Below are positions 10,106-20,063 of a stretch of DNA of 52,162 nucleotides, piece after piece (the stretch's first letter is position 1; every line of letters starts with the position of its first letter). The position numbers and the translations under genes were made by a program. Under the pieces are notes generated by a model that searched no databases, was not told the DNA's origin, and saw nothing but the letters and a program-made list of their open reading frames with translations. Source of the stretch: Rhodospirillales bacterium (lineage in GTDB: Bacteria > Pseudomonadota > Alphaproteobacteria > Acetobacterales > Acetobacteraceae); contig JANXVC010000104.1 in the NCBI GenBank assembly GCA_025351925.1, forward strand, positions 1 to 52,162. Reading direction: 5' to 3'.

Positions 10106-10762
10106 ATGGACGAAGCCACATTGATCATTAGCAGCAAAAATTACTCATCATGGTCGCTGCGTGGTTGGCTCATCACTCGCATGTCTGGACTGCCGTTCAA
10201 CGAAAAAAGCATTGCGCTCGATGATGCGTCAACGCGTGAGGAGTTGCTGCTGCGGTCATCCTCGATCCTGGTGCCGTGTCTCCTGCACAATGATGTTTCA
10301 ATTTGGGATACGATGGCCATCGCCGAATACCTCAACGAGCTTCGGCCAGAGGCGCAGATGCTCCCGAGCGAACGCCTGCCACGGGCGCGCTGCCGCTCCA
10401 TCTCCGGCGAAATGCACTCCGGCTTCTCGGCGCTGCGCTCGTCACTTCCGATGAACCTTCGCAGCCGTCGGCCTGACTTTAAGGTATGGTCGAGCGCACA
10501 GGCCGATATCGAGCGCATCGCTTCGATTTGGCGTGAATGCATCGGGATCTGGGGCGGCCCATTTCTCTTTGGCCGGCAGTACACGGTGGCCGACGCGATG
10601 TACGCGCCAGTCTGCACGCGTTTCACAACCTATGACGTAAGGCTCGACGAGACCTGCACCGGCTACAAAGACCATATCCTCGCTTTGCCCGAGATGATCG
10701 AATGGACGCGCGCTGCATTGGACGAGCAGGGTGAGGTTTCGGAGTTGGACGTAGAGTTTTAG
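10106..10762 (+). CDS. Glutathione S-transferase family protein
   Basis: 218-residue GST with an N-terminal thioredoxin-like domain beginning TLIISSKNYSSWSLRGWL, the motif that holds the catalytic Ser in this bacterial GST subgroup. It continues with VPCLLHNDVSIWDTMAIAEYLNE, the glutathione-binding cis-Pro and Ser/Asp region. The C-terminal helical domain contains PFLFGRQYTVADAMYAPV, the usual N-capping motif. ATG 10106 is preferred over the track start at 10046 because AGGAAGGG precedes it and homology starts there. It probably detoxifies electrophiles, substrate unknown. Single gene, convergent with the broken hydrolase downstream. Confidence 0.88.
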   Translation: MDEATLIISSKNYSSWSLRGWLITRMSGLPFNEKSIALDDASTREELLLRSSSILVPCLLHNDVSIWDTMAIAEYLNELRPEAQMLPSERLPRARCRSISGEMHSGFSALRSSLPMNLRSRRPDFKVWSSAQADIERIASIWRECIGIWGGPFLFGRQYTVADAMYAPVCTRFTTYDVRLDETCTGYKDHILALPEMIEWTRAALDEQGEVSELDVEF

Positions 10763-10833
10763 AGCATCGTCCGATCGATCTGCTCTTGCGAGCGGACAAA
10801 GATGCTTGTTAAGACAAAAGGCTAGAAATTTCT

Positions 10834-10853
10834 TCCGATCCACTTCGATCGGA
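10834..10853. repeat. Inverted-repeat hairpin in convergent intergenic region
   Basis: TCCGATC-CACTTC-GATCGGA forms a 7-bp stem with a 6-base loop. It is followed by CAAAGCTCTAG, and a related GAGCATCGTCCGATCGA lies about 70 bp upstream at 10763. The composition, with GAGCAT...TCCGATC...GATCGGA...GCTCTA, resembles short intergenic palindromic repeats common in alphaproteobacteria. It lies between two converging genes and could act as a bidirectional terminator, though no U-tract follows. Confidence 0.45.
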
Positions 10854-10900
10854 CAAAGCTCTAGCGCACCAGTGGCCGCTCGGCTGAGCTCATGCGCGGA

Positions 10901-11829
10901 TCAATTCTCCGGCAGCCCCGCCCGCGTCAGCCAATTCACTACCGTGCCAATCTGCCGATGATCCATCAATGCGGGGGCATGGCCGCAGTCAGGAAACTCG
11001 ACCAGCTTCGCGCGTGGGCCTTGTTGCGTCATCGACCGTGCGATATCGCGGGTCAGCAAATCCGAATGCTCGCCCCGCAGCACGAGAACGGGGCTGCGGA
11101 TCAACTCCCATTGCCGCCACATGCTGACATTGACGAAAAACGCTGACTGAAACGCGCGGCCGATGCCGGGGTCGATCAGCAGCCGAAAGCGCCCGTCCGG
11201 ATCGCGGGCGATGCTATGTTTCGTGAGGTGATACCACTCGGTGTCCCCAAGACGCCCAAATGGCGCAAGCACCTCGCGGAAATAGGCCTCCGCTGCGTAG
11301 AAGTTCGCGAACGACTTCGGCATCCTTTGCACGTAGGAACCGAGACGGCTCAGCGTGTGCCAGGGGAGGAACGGCCCGACGTCATTGATGACCATGCGCC
11401 GGATCGGTGCCTTCGCGAGCGCTGCCAGATGGATGCCGATCAGCCCACCAAGCGACGTGCCAATCCAGTCGATCTCTGCAGCACCGCTTCGCGCCAGCGC
11501 TACAATCATGTCACTGGCATATTGCGGGAGGCCATAGTCGATCGGATTGGCCAGCCACCCGCTGCGTCCACGTCCAGCCAGGTCGGGCAAATGACGCGGT
11601 AGCCGTATTGCGCGAGCGCTACCGCCAGTGCGTCAAAATCGCGCCCTTGCCGTGTTAAACCATGGACGCAAAGCGCAACACGGGGAGCATCGGGGTCACC
11701 CCATTCCGTGTAGGCCATATGATGAAAGCCGGAACTGGACTGGCACATCACCTGACCAAATCGAGGCTCGATCCCGTTGACAAGCTCTGGCTCGCTCAGC
11801 AATGGCAGCTTGGTCAAACCACTCGACAT
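10901..11829 (-). pseudogene. Alpha/beta hydrolase, frameshifted near 11587
   Basis: The N-terminal piece (ORF 11506-11829) reads HHMAYTEWGDPDAPRVALCVHGLTRQGRDFD through YGYRVICP, including the oxyanion HG motif. The true continuation, DLAGRGRSGWLANPIDYGLPQY, is in the frame of ORF 10901-11590. That frame then holds the nucleophile elbow GTSLGG, an acid region VLVLRGEHSDLLT and the catalytic His in PDCGHAPALMD. One missing base around TGCCCGACCTGG explains the break. Repaired, the protein would be about 308 residues, a normal length. It was probably a carboxylic ester or carbon-carbon hydrolase, substrate unknown. Confidence 0.85.
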
Positions 11830-11929
11830 GCTGCCATAGCCGGACTCCGTGAAAGCAAGAGCGTCAGCTTAGGCCAAGCTGTGGAGTGATGTATATTGTA
11901 GGTTCGGCGGCCTTCCGCAAATCGACTGT

Positions 11930-12150
11930 CGCGATGCCAGCTGGCGCCAGAGAGCCACCGCGTTAGACGTGAGCTCAGTGCCCGTGTCAGCTTCGCTGCC
12001 ATGCCTCCGGCGGATCGCTTCGCGCTTTCCGTTGGCTTGCCGTGCGCCAAGACGAAATGGGCGAGCCCACGCGCCACCCGCTTGCCCGAGATCGACGTGT
12101 CCACAACCCCCGCCAGGCACTCGCGCGTGACGCCATCCATGCCCACCGCT
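11930..12150 (-). mobile_element. Remnant of IS3-family transposase (OrfB integrase core)
   Basis: On the minus strand, MDGVTRECLAGVVDTSISGKRVARGLAHFVLAHGKP (about 12140-12033) matches the DDE-domain stretch of IS3-type OrfB. There the pattern is VDGFTREC...DTSISG.RV...L......GKP followed by SDNGTE. The next conserved block, DTGTELTSNAVALW, is found about 11988-11940 in another frame. Both ends of the transposase and the terminal repeats are missing, and one frameshift and a D-N to D-T change are visible. A dead insertion-sequence fragment, which may explain the disrupted surroundings. Confidence 0.75.
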
Positions 12151-12154
12151 CGCT

Positions 12155-12504
12155 CACCGCGAGGCGGGTGCCGCCACTGTCGGCCTCCGGCCTTCATTCG
12201 CGGCGGCGCCCGCCCCGGCATCGCTCGGGGTCTGCGTCATGGGCATGGGCAAGATCATCCTTCAGCACCCTCAAGGCTAAACTCCCGGGGGGACGATGTC
12301 GCATTGTCATTGGCACGGAGGGTTTGAGCGGCGACGAGAGTTTGTCGTACAGACATGAACGGGGTGGATGAGCGAGGTTGCGGTCTGGCAGCGGAGTATC
12401 GGCAACCAAGTGTTTACCGATGCACATCGGCCATCCGTCGCTCACACCGTTCGAAACAGGCGGGCAGCCCGTCAGAGCCGCCCGTCTTTACTTCTCGGCT
12501 GCCG
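12155..12504. other. Intergenic region with no recognisable gene
   Basis: About 350 bp between the IS3 remnant and the sugar-binding protein gene. Reading frames of 80-110 codons cross it on both strands but have skewed composition and no family match. It lies downstream of the ABC operon, so a transcription terminator would be expected here. I saw no clear hairpin with a U-tract. Confidence 0.4.
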
Positions 12505-13467
12505 TTACTGCCCGAGCGTGAACGGCCCGACGAAGCGCCCGGCGTTTGCTTTGGTGATGAGAATGCAGTTGAACAGCTGCTTCTCCGCCGCCACTCCCGT
12601 CTTGCCGGTTTTGATGAACGAGTCCGCCTCATCCACTGCCTTGGCAGCAAAGGTCGCCACCGGCTGAAGCACGGTGTAGGCCAGCTCTCCTGACTTGACC
12701 GCCGCCACCGCATCCGGAGAGCCGTCGAAGCCGCCCACCTTGATGCTCGACAGCTTGCCCGCTTCTTTCAGCGCCGCGATCGCACCAACCGCCATCTCGT
12801 CATTGCCACTGATCACGCCGATGATGTTGGGATTGGCCTGGAGCAGGTTCTGCATCTTGTCGTGGCCCTGGGTCCGGTCCCAGTTGGCGACCTGCGATCC
12901 GGCCTTCTTGAGGTCGGGATACTGGCTGAGCACGGTGTTGAACCCGTTGGACCGGGTGGCAGCGTTGTTGTCGGACGGTGAGCCGAGCAGCTCGACGTAG
13001 TTGCCCTTCTGCCCAAGGTCCTTCACCCACTGCTGAGCACCGAGCGCCGCGCCCTGTGCGTTGTTGGAGACGAGCTGCGCCTTGGCAAGGCCGTCCTGGT
13101 TGATCTCGGCATTGACGAGGATGACCGGGATATTTGCCGCGATCGCCTTCTTCACGGCGCCGACGGACCCGCTGGCGTTTGCCGGGTCGAGGATGATCGC
13201 GACGGAGCGGGTGGTGATGGCCGTGTCGATCAGGTTGCTTTCGGGGTTGGTGTCGCCCTTGGACGCGCCGACATTGGCCGTGTAGCCAAGCTTCTCCGCC
13301 TGGGCTTTGGCCACGTTGCCCTCAGTCTGCCAGTAAGGGTTGGAGGGGTCGTTGACAATGATGGTCATCAGGCCCCCTGCCGCGGCGGCAGGGGCCGCGC
13401 TGTAGCCCAATGCCGGAATGGTCAGAGCGACGACGGCGATAGTCGATAGCAGTGTTCTGCGTGACAC
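12505..13467 (-). CDS. Sugar ABC transporter periplasmic binding protein (tetritol uptake, RbsB-type)
   Basis: 320-residue type I periplasmic binding protein (Peripla_BP_4). The start is GTG 13465-13467 on the minus strand with GGGAGAAAC upstream. A signal peptide, SRRTLLSTIAVVALTIPALGYSAAPAAAA, precedes the mature domain beginning MTIIVNDPSNPYWQTEGNVAKAQAEKLGY. Ligand-site motifs include LLGSPSDNNAATRSNGF and GNDEMAVGAIAALKEAG. It delivers its sugar or sugar alcohol to the membrane complex encoded by the next two upstream genes on the same strand. The specificity for a four-carbon polyol is inferred from the downstream-acting dehydrogenase, kinase and isomerase in this locus. Last gene of the minus-strand operon. 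Confidence 0.9.
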   Translation of the reverse strand: MSRRTLLSTIAVVALTIPALGYSAAPAAAAGGLMTIIVNDPSNPYWQTEGNVAKAQAEKLGYTANVGASKGDTNPESNLIDTAITTRSVAIILDPANASGSVGAVKKAIAANIPVILVNAEINQDGLAKAQLVSNNAQGAALGAQQWVKDLGQKGNYVELLGSPSDNNAATRSNGFNTVLSQYPDLKKAGSQVANWDRTQGHDKMQNLLQANPNIIGVISGNDEMAVGAIAALKEAGKLSSIKVGGFDGSPDAVAAVKSGELAYTVLQPVATFAAKAVDEADSFIKTGKTGVAAEKQLFNCILITKANAGRFVGPFTLGQ

Positions 13468-13542
13468 GATGTTTCTCCCTGTGGATGTGCAGCACGTGCG
13501 GCCTGGTTGCAGCCGTTTCGAGGCCGGAGTGGCCTATCGCTC

Positions 13543-14640
13543 CTAGCCCGCCTTTGGCATAAGCGTCGGATGACCTGGTGGAGGCGTCGTGAGTTTTGCG
13601 GGGCGGCGGCGGTACTGCACGGCGTTCAGCAGCACCGCCAGCACGATCACCGCACCGGTGAAAACCGTCTGCCAGTAAGAGGAGATGCCGATGATGACCA
13701 GCCCGTCGGACAGGAAGCCGATGACGAACGCGCCGAGCAGGGTGCCGCGCACGGTACCGCGTCCGCCGGTCAGGGCCGCGCCGCCGATGACCACCGCGGC
13801 GATGGCCGTCAACTCGTAGGTCACGCCTGCCGTTGGGCCGGCCGAGGTGAGCTGCGACGACAGGATGAGGCCCGCGATGGCGGCGCAGATGCCGGACAGG
13901 ACATAGACGGTGATCTGCACCGGCTTGACCGGAACGCCGGACAGTTCCGCCGCACGCTCGTTGCCCCCTGACGCATACAGCCATCGCCCGAACGCGGTGC
14001 GCGTGAGCGCCAGGTTGCCGATGAGCGCCACCACCACCAGCACGACCACGCCGATCGGCACATCGAGCAGGCGGTTGAAGCCGAGCCAGTTGAAGCCGGT
14101 GTTGCCGAGCTCCGGCCGGCCGCCAAGACTGTTGTAGGTGAGGCCGTTGGTGATCAGCAGCGCGACGCCGCGGGCCACGTACATGACGCCCAGGGTGGCG
14201 ACGAACGCCGGAACCTTGAAGCGCGCGACGAGCACGCCGTTGATCAGGCCCACGAAGCCGCCCATGGCGCAGGTGAGGACCACGACCACCCAGACCGGCG
14301 GATACAGGGTGTAGCCGAGCGCCGGGAACGACACGCCCTGCATCAGGAACCCGGCGATCACGCCGCACAGGCCGAGCGTGGACCCGACCGACAGGTCGAT
14401 CCCGCCGTTCAGGATGACGAGCAGCATGCCGACCGCAAGAATCCCGAAGATGGCGACGTGGGAGGCCATCGTGAGGAAGTTGGCGAACGAGAAGTAGTAC
14501 GGCGACAGCAGCGAGAAGACGATGATGATCGCAATCAGCGCGAAGAACGCCCGACCCTCAAGCAGGATTCTGGCGATGTCGAAGTCGCCGGCGCGCGAAC
14601 CCAGGCTGGAGCGCTTGGTCAACAGGGTCGTTTGGGTCAT
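13543..14640 (-). CDS. Sugar ABC transporter permease (RbsC/AraH family)
   Basis: 365-residue inner-membrane protein of the branched-chain-type permease family (BPD_transp_2). Many hydrophobic helices are visible, including ALIAIIIVFSLLSPYY near the N-terminus and the family signature VAIFGILAVGMLLVILNGGIDLSVGS. A later motif, GRNELAAELSG-like (GGNERAAELSGVPVKPVQ), is the EAA-type loop contacting the ATPase, followed by GGAALTGGRGTVRGTLLGA. The start has AAGAGGCC upstream. It forms the homodimeric channel of the uptake system and lies between the binding-protein and ATPase genes. Confidence 0.93.
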   Translation of the reverse strand: MTQTTLLTKRSSLGSRAGDFDIARILLEGRAFFALIAIIIVFSLLSPYYFSFANFLTMASHVAIFGILAVGMLLVILNGGIDLSVGSTLGLCGVIAGFLMQGVSFPALGYTLYPPVWVVVVLTCAMGGFVGLINGVLVARFKVPAFVATLGVMYVARGVALLITNGLTYNSLGGRPELGNTGFNWLGFNRLLDVPIGVVVLVVVALIGNLALTRTAFGRWLYASGGNERAAELSGVPVKPVQITVYVLSGICAAIAGLILSSQLTSAGPTAGVTYELTAIAAVVIGGAALTGGRGTVRGTLLGAFVIGFLSDGLVIIGISSYWQTVFTGAVIVLAVLLNAVQYRRRPAKLTTPPPGHPTLMPKAG

Positions 14641-14662
14641 TGTCAGGCCTCTTGCTGTTTTA

Positions 14663-16213
<1,551 letters not shown>

Positions 16214-16232
16214 GCTCGTTGCCCAGCCAGCT

Positions 16233-16865
16233 TCATTGTACGGTCAGCTTCACGGGGGTGACCACCCACTCAGCCGGGTCGGACAGCCCGAAGGCGCCGA
16301 CGACCGAGATCATCTTGCCCGTTAGATCGGAGGCGTCGAGCCTCGACAGCACCTCCTGCTTCATCTCGTTGTTCAGTGCCGAGCTGGCGTTCTGGTAGTC
16401 GATCTGGTTGCTGAAATCCCCAAACTTGATCAAGCCTGCGGCGTCGCGCAGGTCGGTGCCGTTGATCGCGGGGCCGGTCTGCACGCTGACGTGGATGGTC
16501 TCGGGAACGCCGGGAATGGCCACGTCATAGACGCCGAAATCCTGCTTGCCGACCTTGCCCGTGAACTTGATGGAATACTCAGGACCCGCCGGCGCAGGCA
16601 CGCCGTATTGCGCTTCGGCCGCTGCCTGATCTTTGGCCAGGGCCGCAGCCAGCGTAGCCGCGTCCACGGCGCGGCTCTCGATCGCGGACTGCACCTTCGG
16701 GAACTGGGCCTTGCCGTATGACGCGGCGGAGAAAATGCCCGCCTGCACGTCCTCGGCGGAGCCGATCTTGACGACCTTCGTATCGACGGCCATCGCCGCG
16801 AGCAGGACGAGGACTGCACCCGAACCCGCAGCGAGTCGCATGTCCAGTTTGCCGCGCCTCGCCAT
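16233..16865 (-). CDS. DUF2291 family protein of sugar ABC transporter operon
   Basis: 210-residue protein with one N-terminal hydrophobic segment (LAAGSGAVLVLLAAMAVDTKVVKIGSAED), followed by a soluble domain with KFTGKVGKQDFGVYDVAIPGVP and FGDFSNQIDYQNASSALNNEMKQEVL. The latter match the DUF2291 family, commonly encoded next to erythritol- and ribose-type CUT2 transporters in alphaproteobacteria. The start at 16865 is chosen because GGGAGGAA lies just upstream. It is probably membrane-anchored facing the periplasm. Its role is unknown; genomic context suggests an accessory of the transporter. Confidence 0.85.
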   Translation of the reverse strand: MARRGKLDMRLAAGSGAVLVLLAAMAVDTKVVKIGSAEDVQAGIFSAASYGKAQFPKVQSAIESRAVDAATLAAALAKDQAAAEAQYGVPAPAGPEYSIKFTGKVGKQDFGVYDVAIPGVPETIHVSVQTGPAINGTDLRDAAGLIKFGDFSNQIDYQNASSALNNEMKQEVLSRLDASDLTGKMISVVGAFGLSDPAEWVVTPVKLTVQ

Positions 16866-16956
16866 CGTTATTCCTCCCCCCTGCCCCGCCGCTGTGACGA
16901 CGTGGGCCATTGTTGCCGCGCTGCTGCCTCCCGGCGCAGACCTCCAAGCTCGCCTG

Positions 16957-18072
16957 TTACGGAACCAACACGATCTTGATCGAGCCTTCGCCCTTCTTCA
17001 TCATGTCGAAGCCCTGCTTGAACTCGGCCAGCGGCAGCACGGTAGTCACGACCCCCTCGGTCGGCAGCCGCCCGTCGTTGATCGCCGCGATGGTGAGCGG
17101 GTAGCAGTAGGGGCCGAGATGGGCGCCATACAGGTCGAGCTGCTTGCGGTCGCTGATGATGCTCCAGTCGGCTGTCACCTCGTGGCCGAACACGCTGAAC
17201 TCCACGAAGCGCCCAAGCTTGCGGATCATGTTCAGGCCCTGGACGACGCTGGACGGGTGCCCGGTCGCCTCGATGTACACGTCGCAGCCGTAACCCTCGG
17301 TCAGGTCCTTGACCGCCTGCACCACGTCCTCCTTGGCCGGGTTCATGACGATGTCGGCGCCGAACCGCGTCGCCAGGTCCAGGCGCTCGGGCTTTATGTC
17401 GAGCACGATCAGCTTAGATGGGTTCTTCAGTCGCGCCGCACCGACCATGCCAAGCCCCAGCGGCCCGGCGCCGGACAGCACGACGACGTCGTCGAGCTGG
17501 ATCAGCCCGCGATTGACCGCGTGAACCGAGCACGCATACGGCTCGATCAGGACCGCTTTCTCCATCGCCAAGTCGCTGGGCACCTTGTAGGTGCGCGACT
17601 CCTTGGGAAAGCGCATGTACTTTGCCATGCCGCCATTGACGTTGTTTTGGAAACCATAGACGTCGTGGCGCTCGCACATCCAATACTCGCCGCGCCCGCA
17701 GTAGCGACAGTGCTCGCAGGGCACGATCTGCTCGGAAATCAGGCGGTCGCCAACCCTGAACTGGCCCTTCCGGGCGACGTTCTCACCGATCTCGACGGCG
17801 TGGCCGATGAACTCATGGCCGGGGATCATCGGCGGCTTGACGTAGCGGGCCTGGCCCTTGTCGTCGCCCCAGAACGACGGCGCGCCTTCAAAGGTCTTGA
17901 TGTCGCTCGCGCAGATGCCGCAGGCTTCCACCTCGATGATGATGTCATCCGGCCCGGCGCGGGGCACGTCCACCATCTCGAACCGGTAGTCGCCGGGCGC
18001 ATAGGCGACGACCGCCTGCATTGTCGCCGGAAGCTGGTTGGGACGGGTGATCGGGTCGGCGGTCTCGCTCAT
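16957..18072 (-). CDS. eltD: Erythritol/L-threitol dehydrogenase (zinc MDR family)
   Basis: 371-residue zinc-dependent polyol dehydrogenase predicted to oxidise erythritol or threitol to erythrulose with NAD. Diagnostic stretches are GICASDIKTFEGAPSFWGDD, IPGHEFIGHAVEIG, and SEQIVPCEHCRYCGRGEYWMC, which holds the structural zinc cysteines. Also seen are YGFQNNVNGGMAKYMRFP, the Rossmann motif GAGPLGLGMVGAARL, and SVFGHEVTADWSIISDRKQLDLYGAHLGPYCYP. The last block is characteristic of the EltD group known from Mycobacterium smegmatis tetritol catabolism. Its start overlaps the dhaL stop by 4 bases (ATGA), so it is translationally coupled to the kinase subunits. Distinction between threitol isomers and erythritol cannot be made from sequence alone. 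Confidence 0.85.
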   Translation of the reverse strand: MSETADPITRPNQLPATMQAVVAYAPGDYRFEMVDVPRAGPDDIIIEVEACGICASDIKTFEGAPSFWGDDKGQARYVKPPMIPGHEFIGHAVEIGENVARKGQFRVGDRLISEQIVPCEHCRYCGRGEYWMCERHDVYGFQNNVNGGMAKYMRFPKESRTYKVPSDLAMEKAVLIEPYACSVHAVNRGLIQLDDVVVLSGAGPLGLGMVGAARLKNPSKLIVLDIKPERLDLATRFGADIVMNPAKEDVVQAVKDLTEGYGCDVYIEATGHPSSVVQGLNMIRKLGRFVEFSVFGHEVTADWSIISDRKQLDLYGAHLGPYCYPLTIAAINDGRLPTEGVVTTVLPLAEFKQGFDMMKKGEGSIKIVLVP

Positions 18073-18749
18073 GGCGATGCTCCTTCCGGGGCGTTGAGGG
18101 AATGTTCGCGCCGCATCTCCCGCAGCAACCCGTCAGCCAAGGTGGCGAGCAGCAGGCTGCAGGATGCGGCGCCAGCGTCGAGCGTGCCGCGCGATCGCTC
18201 GCCGAGGCGGCTGGCCCGGCCGATCTTCGCTACCATGTCGCGGGTCGATTCCAGTCCGGCCGCTGCAGCCTGCTTCATCGCAAGAAGGCAGTCGGCGAAG
18301 CCCTCGTGCCGCTCTCGGGCGGCGTTGAACGCCGCCTCTGCGGGGATCAGCGCATCGACCAGCGTCTTGTCGCCGACCTTGGCGCCGCCGAGATCGACGA
18401 TGGTCTCGCGGCCAGCCCGCAGCATCGCGGCGAAGCGCCCAGCGTCGATACGGTCAGCGCCCTCCAGCGTCTCCGCCATCTCGGTGAAGAACGTGCCATA
18501 CAGCGGACCCATGGAGCCGCCGATATCGCTCAGCAGCGTGTCGCCGAGCGTGGCAAAGCCCTGCGCCAGCCCAAACGCATGGCCGGAAAGCCGTTCGCCA
18601 GCGAGGCGAAAGCCCTTGCTCATGTTGATGCCGTGATCGCCGTCTCCGATCTTGCCGTCGATCTCGCCCAGGAAGCCCTGCTCGCGCACGATGGCGGCGA
18701 CCATGTCGAGCACGATCGGCCCGGCCGCCTGCTGGCTGAAAGAGTCCAT
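18069..18749 (-). CDS. dhaL: Dihydroxyacetone/erythrulose kinase subunit DhaL
   Basis: 226-residue DhaL (DAK2) ATP-binding domain. The two-metal site is seen in GKIGDGDHGINMSKGF (three aspartates/His), with GGSMGPLYGTFF and the C-terminal RASRLGERSRGTLDAGAAS loop that closes over the nucleotide. The preceding gene encodes DhaK, and together they make an ATP-dependent ketose kinase. DhaL modules of this stand-alone length can use either ATP or a phosphorelay partner DhaM. No dhaM or PTS gene is in view, favouring ATP. In a tetritol pathway the substrate would be erythrulose rather than dihydroxyacetone. The start is 2 bp after the dhaK stop. Confidence 0.9.
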   Translation of the reverse strand: MDSFSQQAAGPIVLDMVAAIVREQGFLGEIDGKIGDGDHGINMSKGFRLAGERLSGHAFGLAQGFATLGDTLLSDIGGSMGPLYGTFFTEMAETLEGADRIDAGRFAAMLRAGRETIVDLGGAKVGDKTLVDALIPAEAAFNAARERHEGFADCLLAMKQAAAAGLESTRDMVAKIGRASRLGERSRGTLDAGAASCSLLLATLADGLLREMRREHSLNAPEGASP

Positions 18750-18751
18750 CG

Positions 18752-19756
18752 CTAAGTTCCCGTCACGGTAAGGCCGATCGAGCGCGCCGGACGCGAGAGT
18801 AGCCGGTCCAGCTCGCCGTCGAGCCGGGTCAGCGTCAGCGAAACGCCCATCATCTCGAGCGAGGTGAAGTAGTTGCCGACGAAACGGTGCCGGGGCGTGA
18901 TGCCGCGCTCCCGCAGCAGTTGGTCCACGTGGCCGTATAGCAAATAGAGCTCCATCACCGGCGTGGCGCCGAGGCCGGACACCAGCACGGCCACATCGTC
19001 GCCACGACCGAACGGCAGGTCGTCCACGATACGCTCGACCATCATCGCGGCCATCTCCGCGGCGGGCTTGGTGGGCAGCACGGCGATGCCGGGCTCGCCA
19101 TGATGGCCGATGCCGACCTCCATCTCGCCGTCCTTGATAGTGAAGTTCGGCTTGCCGTTGGCGGGAATGGTGCAGGCAGACAGCCCGATGCCGATCGAAC
19201 GGGTCTGGTCGATGGCGTTTTGCGCGGCGGCGATCACCTCGTCGAGGTCGCCGCCCTCCTCCGCCCGCGCACCGCCGGCTTTCCACATCAGGATCTCACC
19301 AGCGACGCCGCGACGCCGGTCGCGCTCATGCGATCCGGCGGAGGCCACGTCGTCATTGGCGACGACGGTTTTCACTTCGATCCCGTCTTTAGCGGCGAGC
19401 TTCACCGCCATTTTCACGTTCATGTTGTCGCCGGCATAGTTGCCATACAGGCAGGCGACGCCGCGTCCGCGATTGGCTGCGCGAAATGCGGCGTGGAAGC
19501 TCTTCGCGGTGGGCGATGCGAATATCTCGCCGATGGCGACAGAGTCGAGCAGGCCCTGGCCGACATAACCCAAGAAAGCGGGTTCATGACCAGAGCCGCC
19601 CCCAGTTACCACACCGACCCGGCCAGACTCCTTGTGTCCGGCCCGGCAAAGCACACGGGGATGGTCGGTGGACGCCAGCAGGTCGGGATGCGCGGCCAGA
19701 TAGCCTTTCAGGCTGTCCTCGACCACCTGGTCGGGATCGTTGATGACGCGGTTCAT
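18752..19756 (-). CDS. dhaK: Dihydroxyacetone/erythrulose kinase subunit DhaK
   Basis: 334-residue DhaK (DAK1) substrate-binding domain. It has GGGSGHEPAFLGYVGQGLLDSVAIGEIFASP near residue 52, YAGDNMNVKMA near 107, and GIGHHGEPGI near 216. The last contains the histidine that binds ketose substrates covalently as a hemiaminal. The start follows GGGAAGACGAC. It is the first gene of the minus-strand operon dhaK-dhaL-eltD-DUF2291-ATPase-permease-binding protein, facing an RpiB-family gene across a 307-bp control region. M. smegmatis LerK and DerK, which phosphorylate L- and D-erythrulose, are of this kinase family, so this pair is predicted to make an erythrulose phosphate. Confidence 0.92.
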   Translation of the reverse strand: MNRVINDPDQVVEDSLKGYLAAHPDLLASTDHPRVLCRAGHKESGRVGVVTGGGSGHEPAFLGYVGQGLLDSVAIGEIFASPTAKSFHAAFRAANRGRGVACLYGNYAGDNMNVKMAVKLAAKDGIEVKTVVANDDVASAGSHERDRRRGVAGEILMWKAGGARAEEGGDLDEVIAAAQNAIDQTRSIGIGLSACTIPANGKPNFTIKDGEMEVGIGHHGEPGIAVLPTKPAAEMAAMMVERIVDDLPFGRGDDVAVLVSGLGATPVMELYLLYGHVDQLLRERGITPRHRFVGNYFTSLEMMGVSLTLTRLDGELDRLLSRPARSIGLTVTGT

Positions 19757-20063
19757 GTCGTCTTCCCACCCATTTCTCTGTCCGTTTCACAGAGGCCAGC
19801 TTGGGAAGGACCCTGCATCTTCAGCTGAACGTTTGTCAAGCACGTGAAATATCGCTCAGCGTTTTTTACGATATTTTCGGCAATTTATCCGCGATATTGC
19901 CAGAATCTTCTGCTGCAAACCGAATAATGCGACGTCATGCTTGTCTCCGATAGGCTGATCTGCCCATACTCGCACGGTGGCCAGGATACAAAAATTCAGC
20001 ATGCATACATTTGTGCACCGCAACTTGGTGATCTGGCGCTGGTATTGAGGAGGAGAGCGGGGC
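19757..20063. promoter_or_regulatory. Divergent control region of the tetritol locus, with candidate operators
   Basis: The 307 bp between dhaK and rpiB are clearly richer in A+T than the flanks. They contain GAAATATCGC (19846-19855), ACGATATTTTCGGCAA (from 19868) and GCGATATTGCCAGAA (from 19891). The last two are direct repeats of CGATATT about 23 bp apart. The first is their inverted counterpart (AATATCG). Repeated half-sites with near two-turn spacing fit tetrameric SorC-family regulators such as EryD, and such a regulator is encoded just downstream of rpiB. A GAGGAGGAGAG ribosome binding site precedes rpiB. The operator assignment is inferred. Confidence 0.55.

Noticed and set aside
18069-19286. 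405-codon minus-strand ORF spanning dhaK into dhaL
   Set aside because: The C-terminal 226 residues are DhaL itself. The N-terminal extension is an out-of-frame reading of dhaK, so the real start is ATG 18749.
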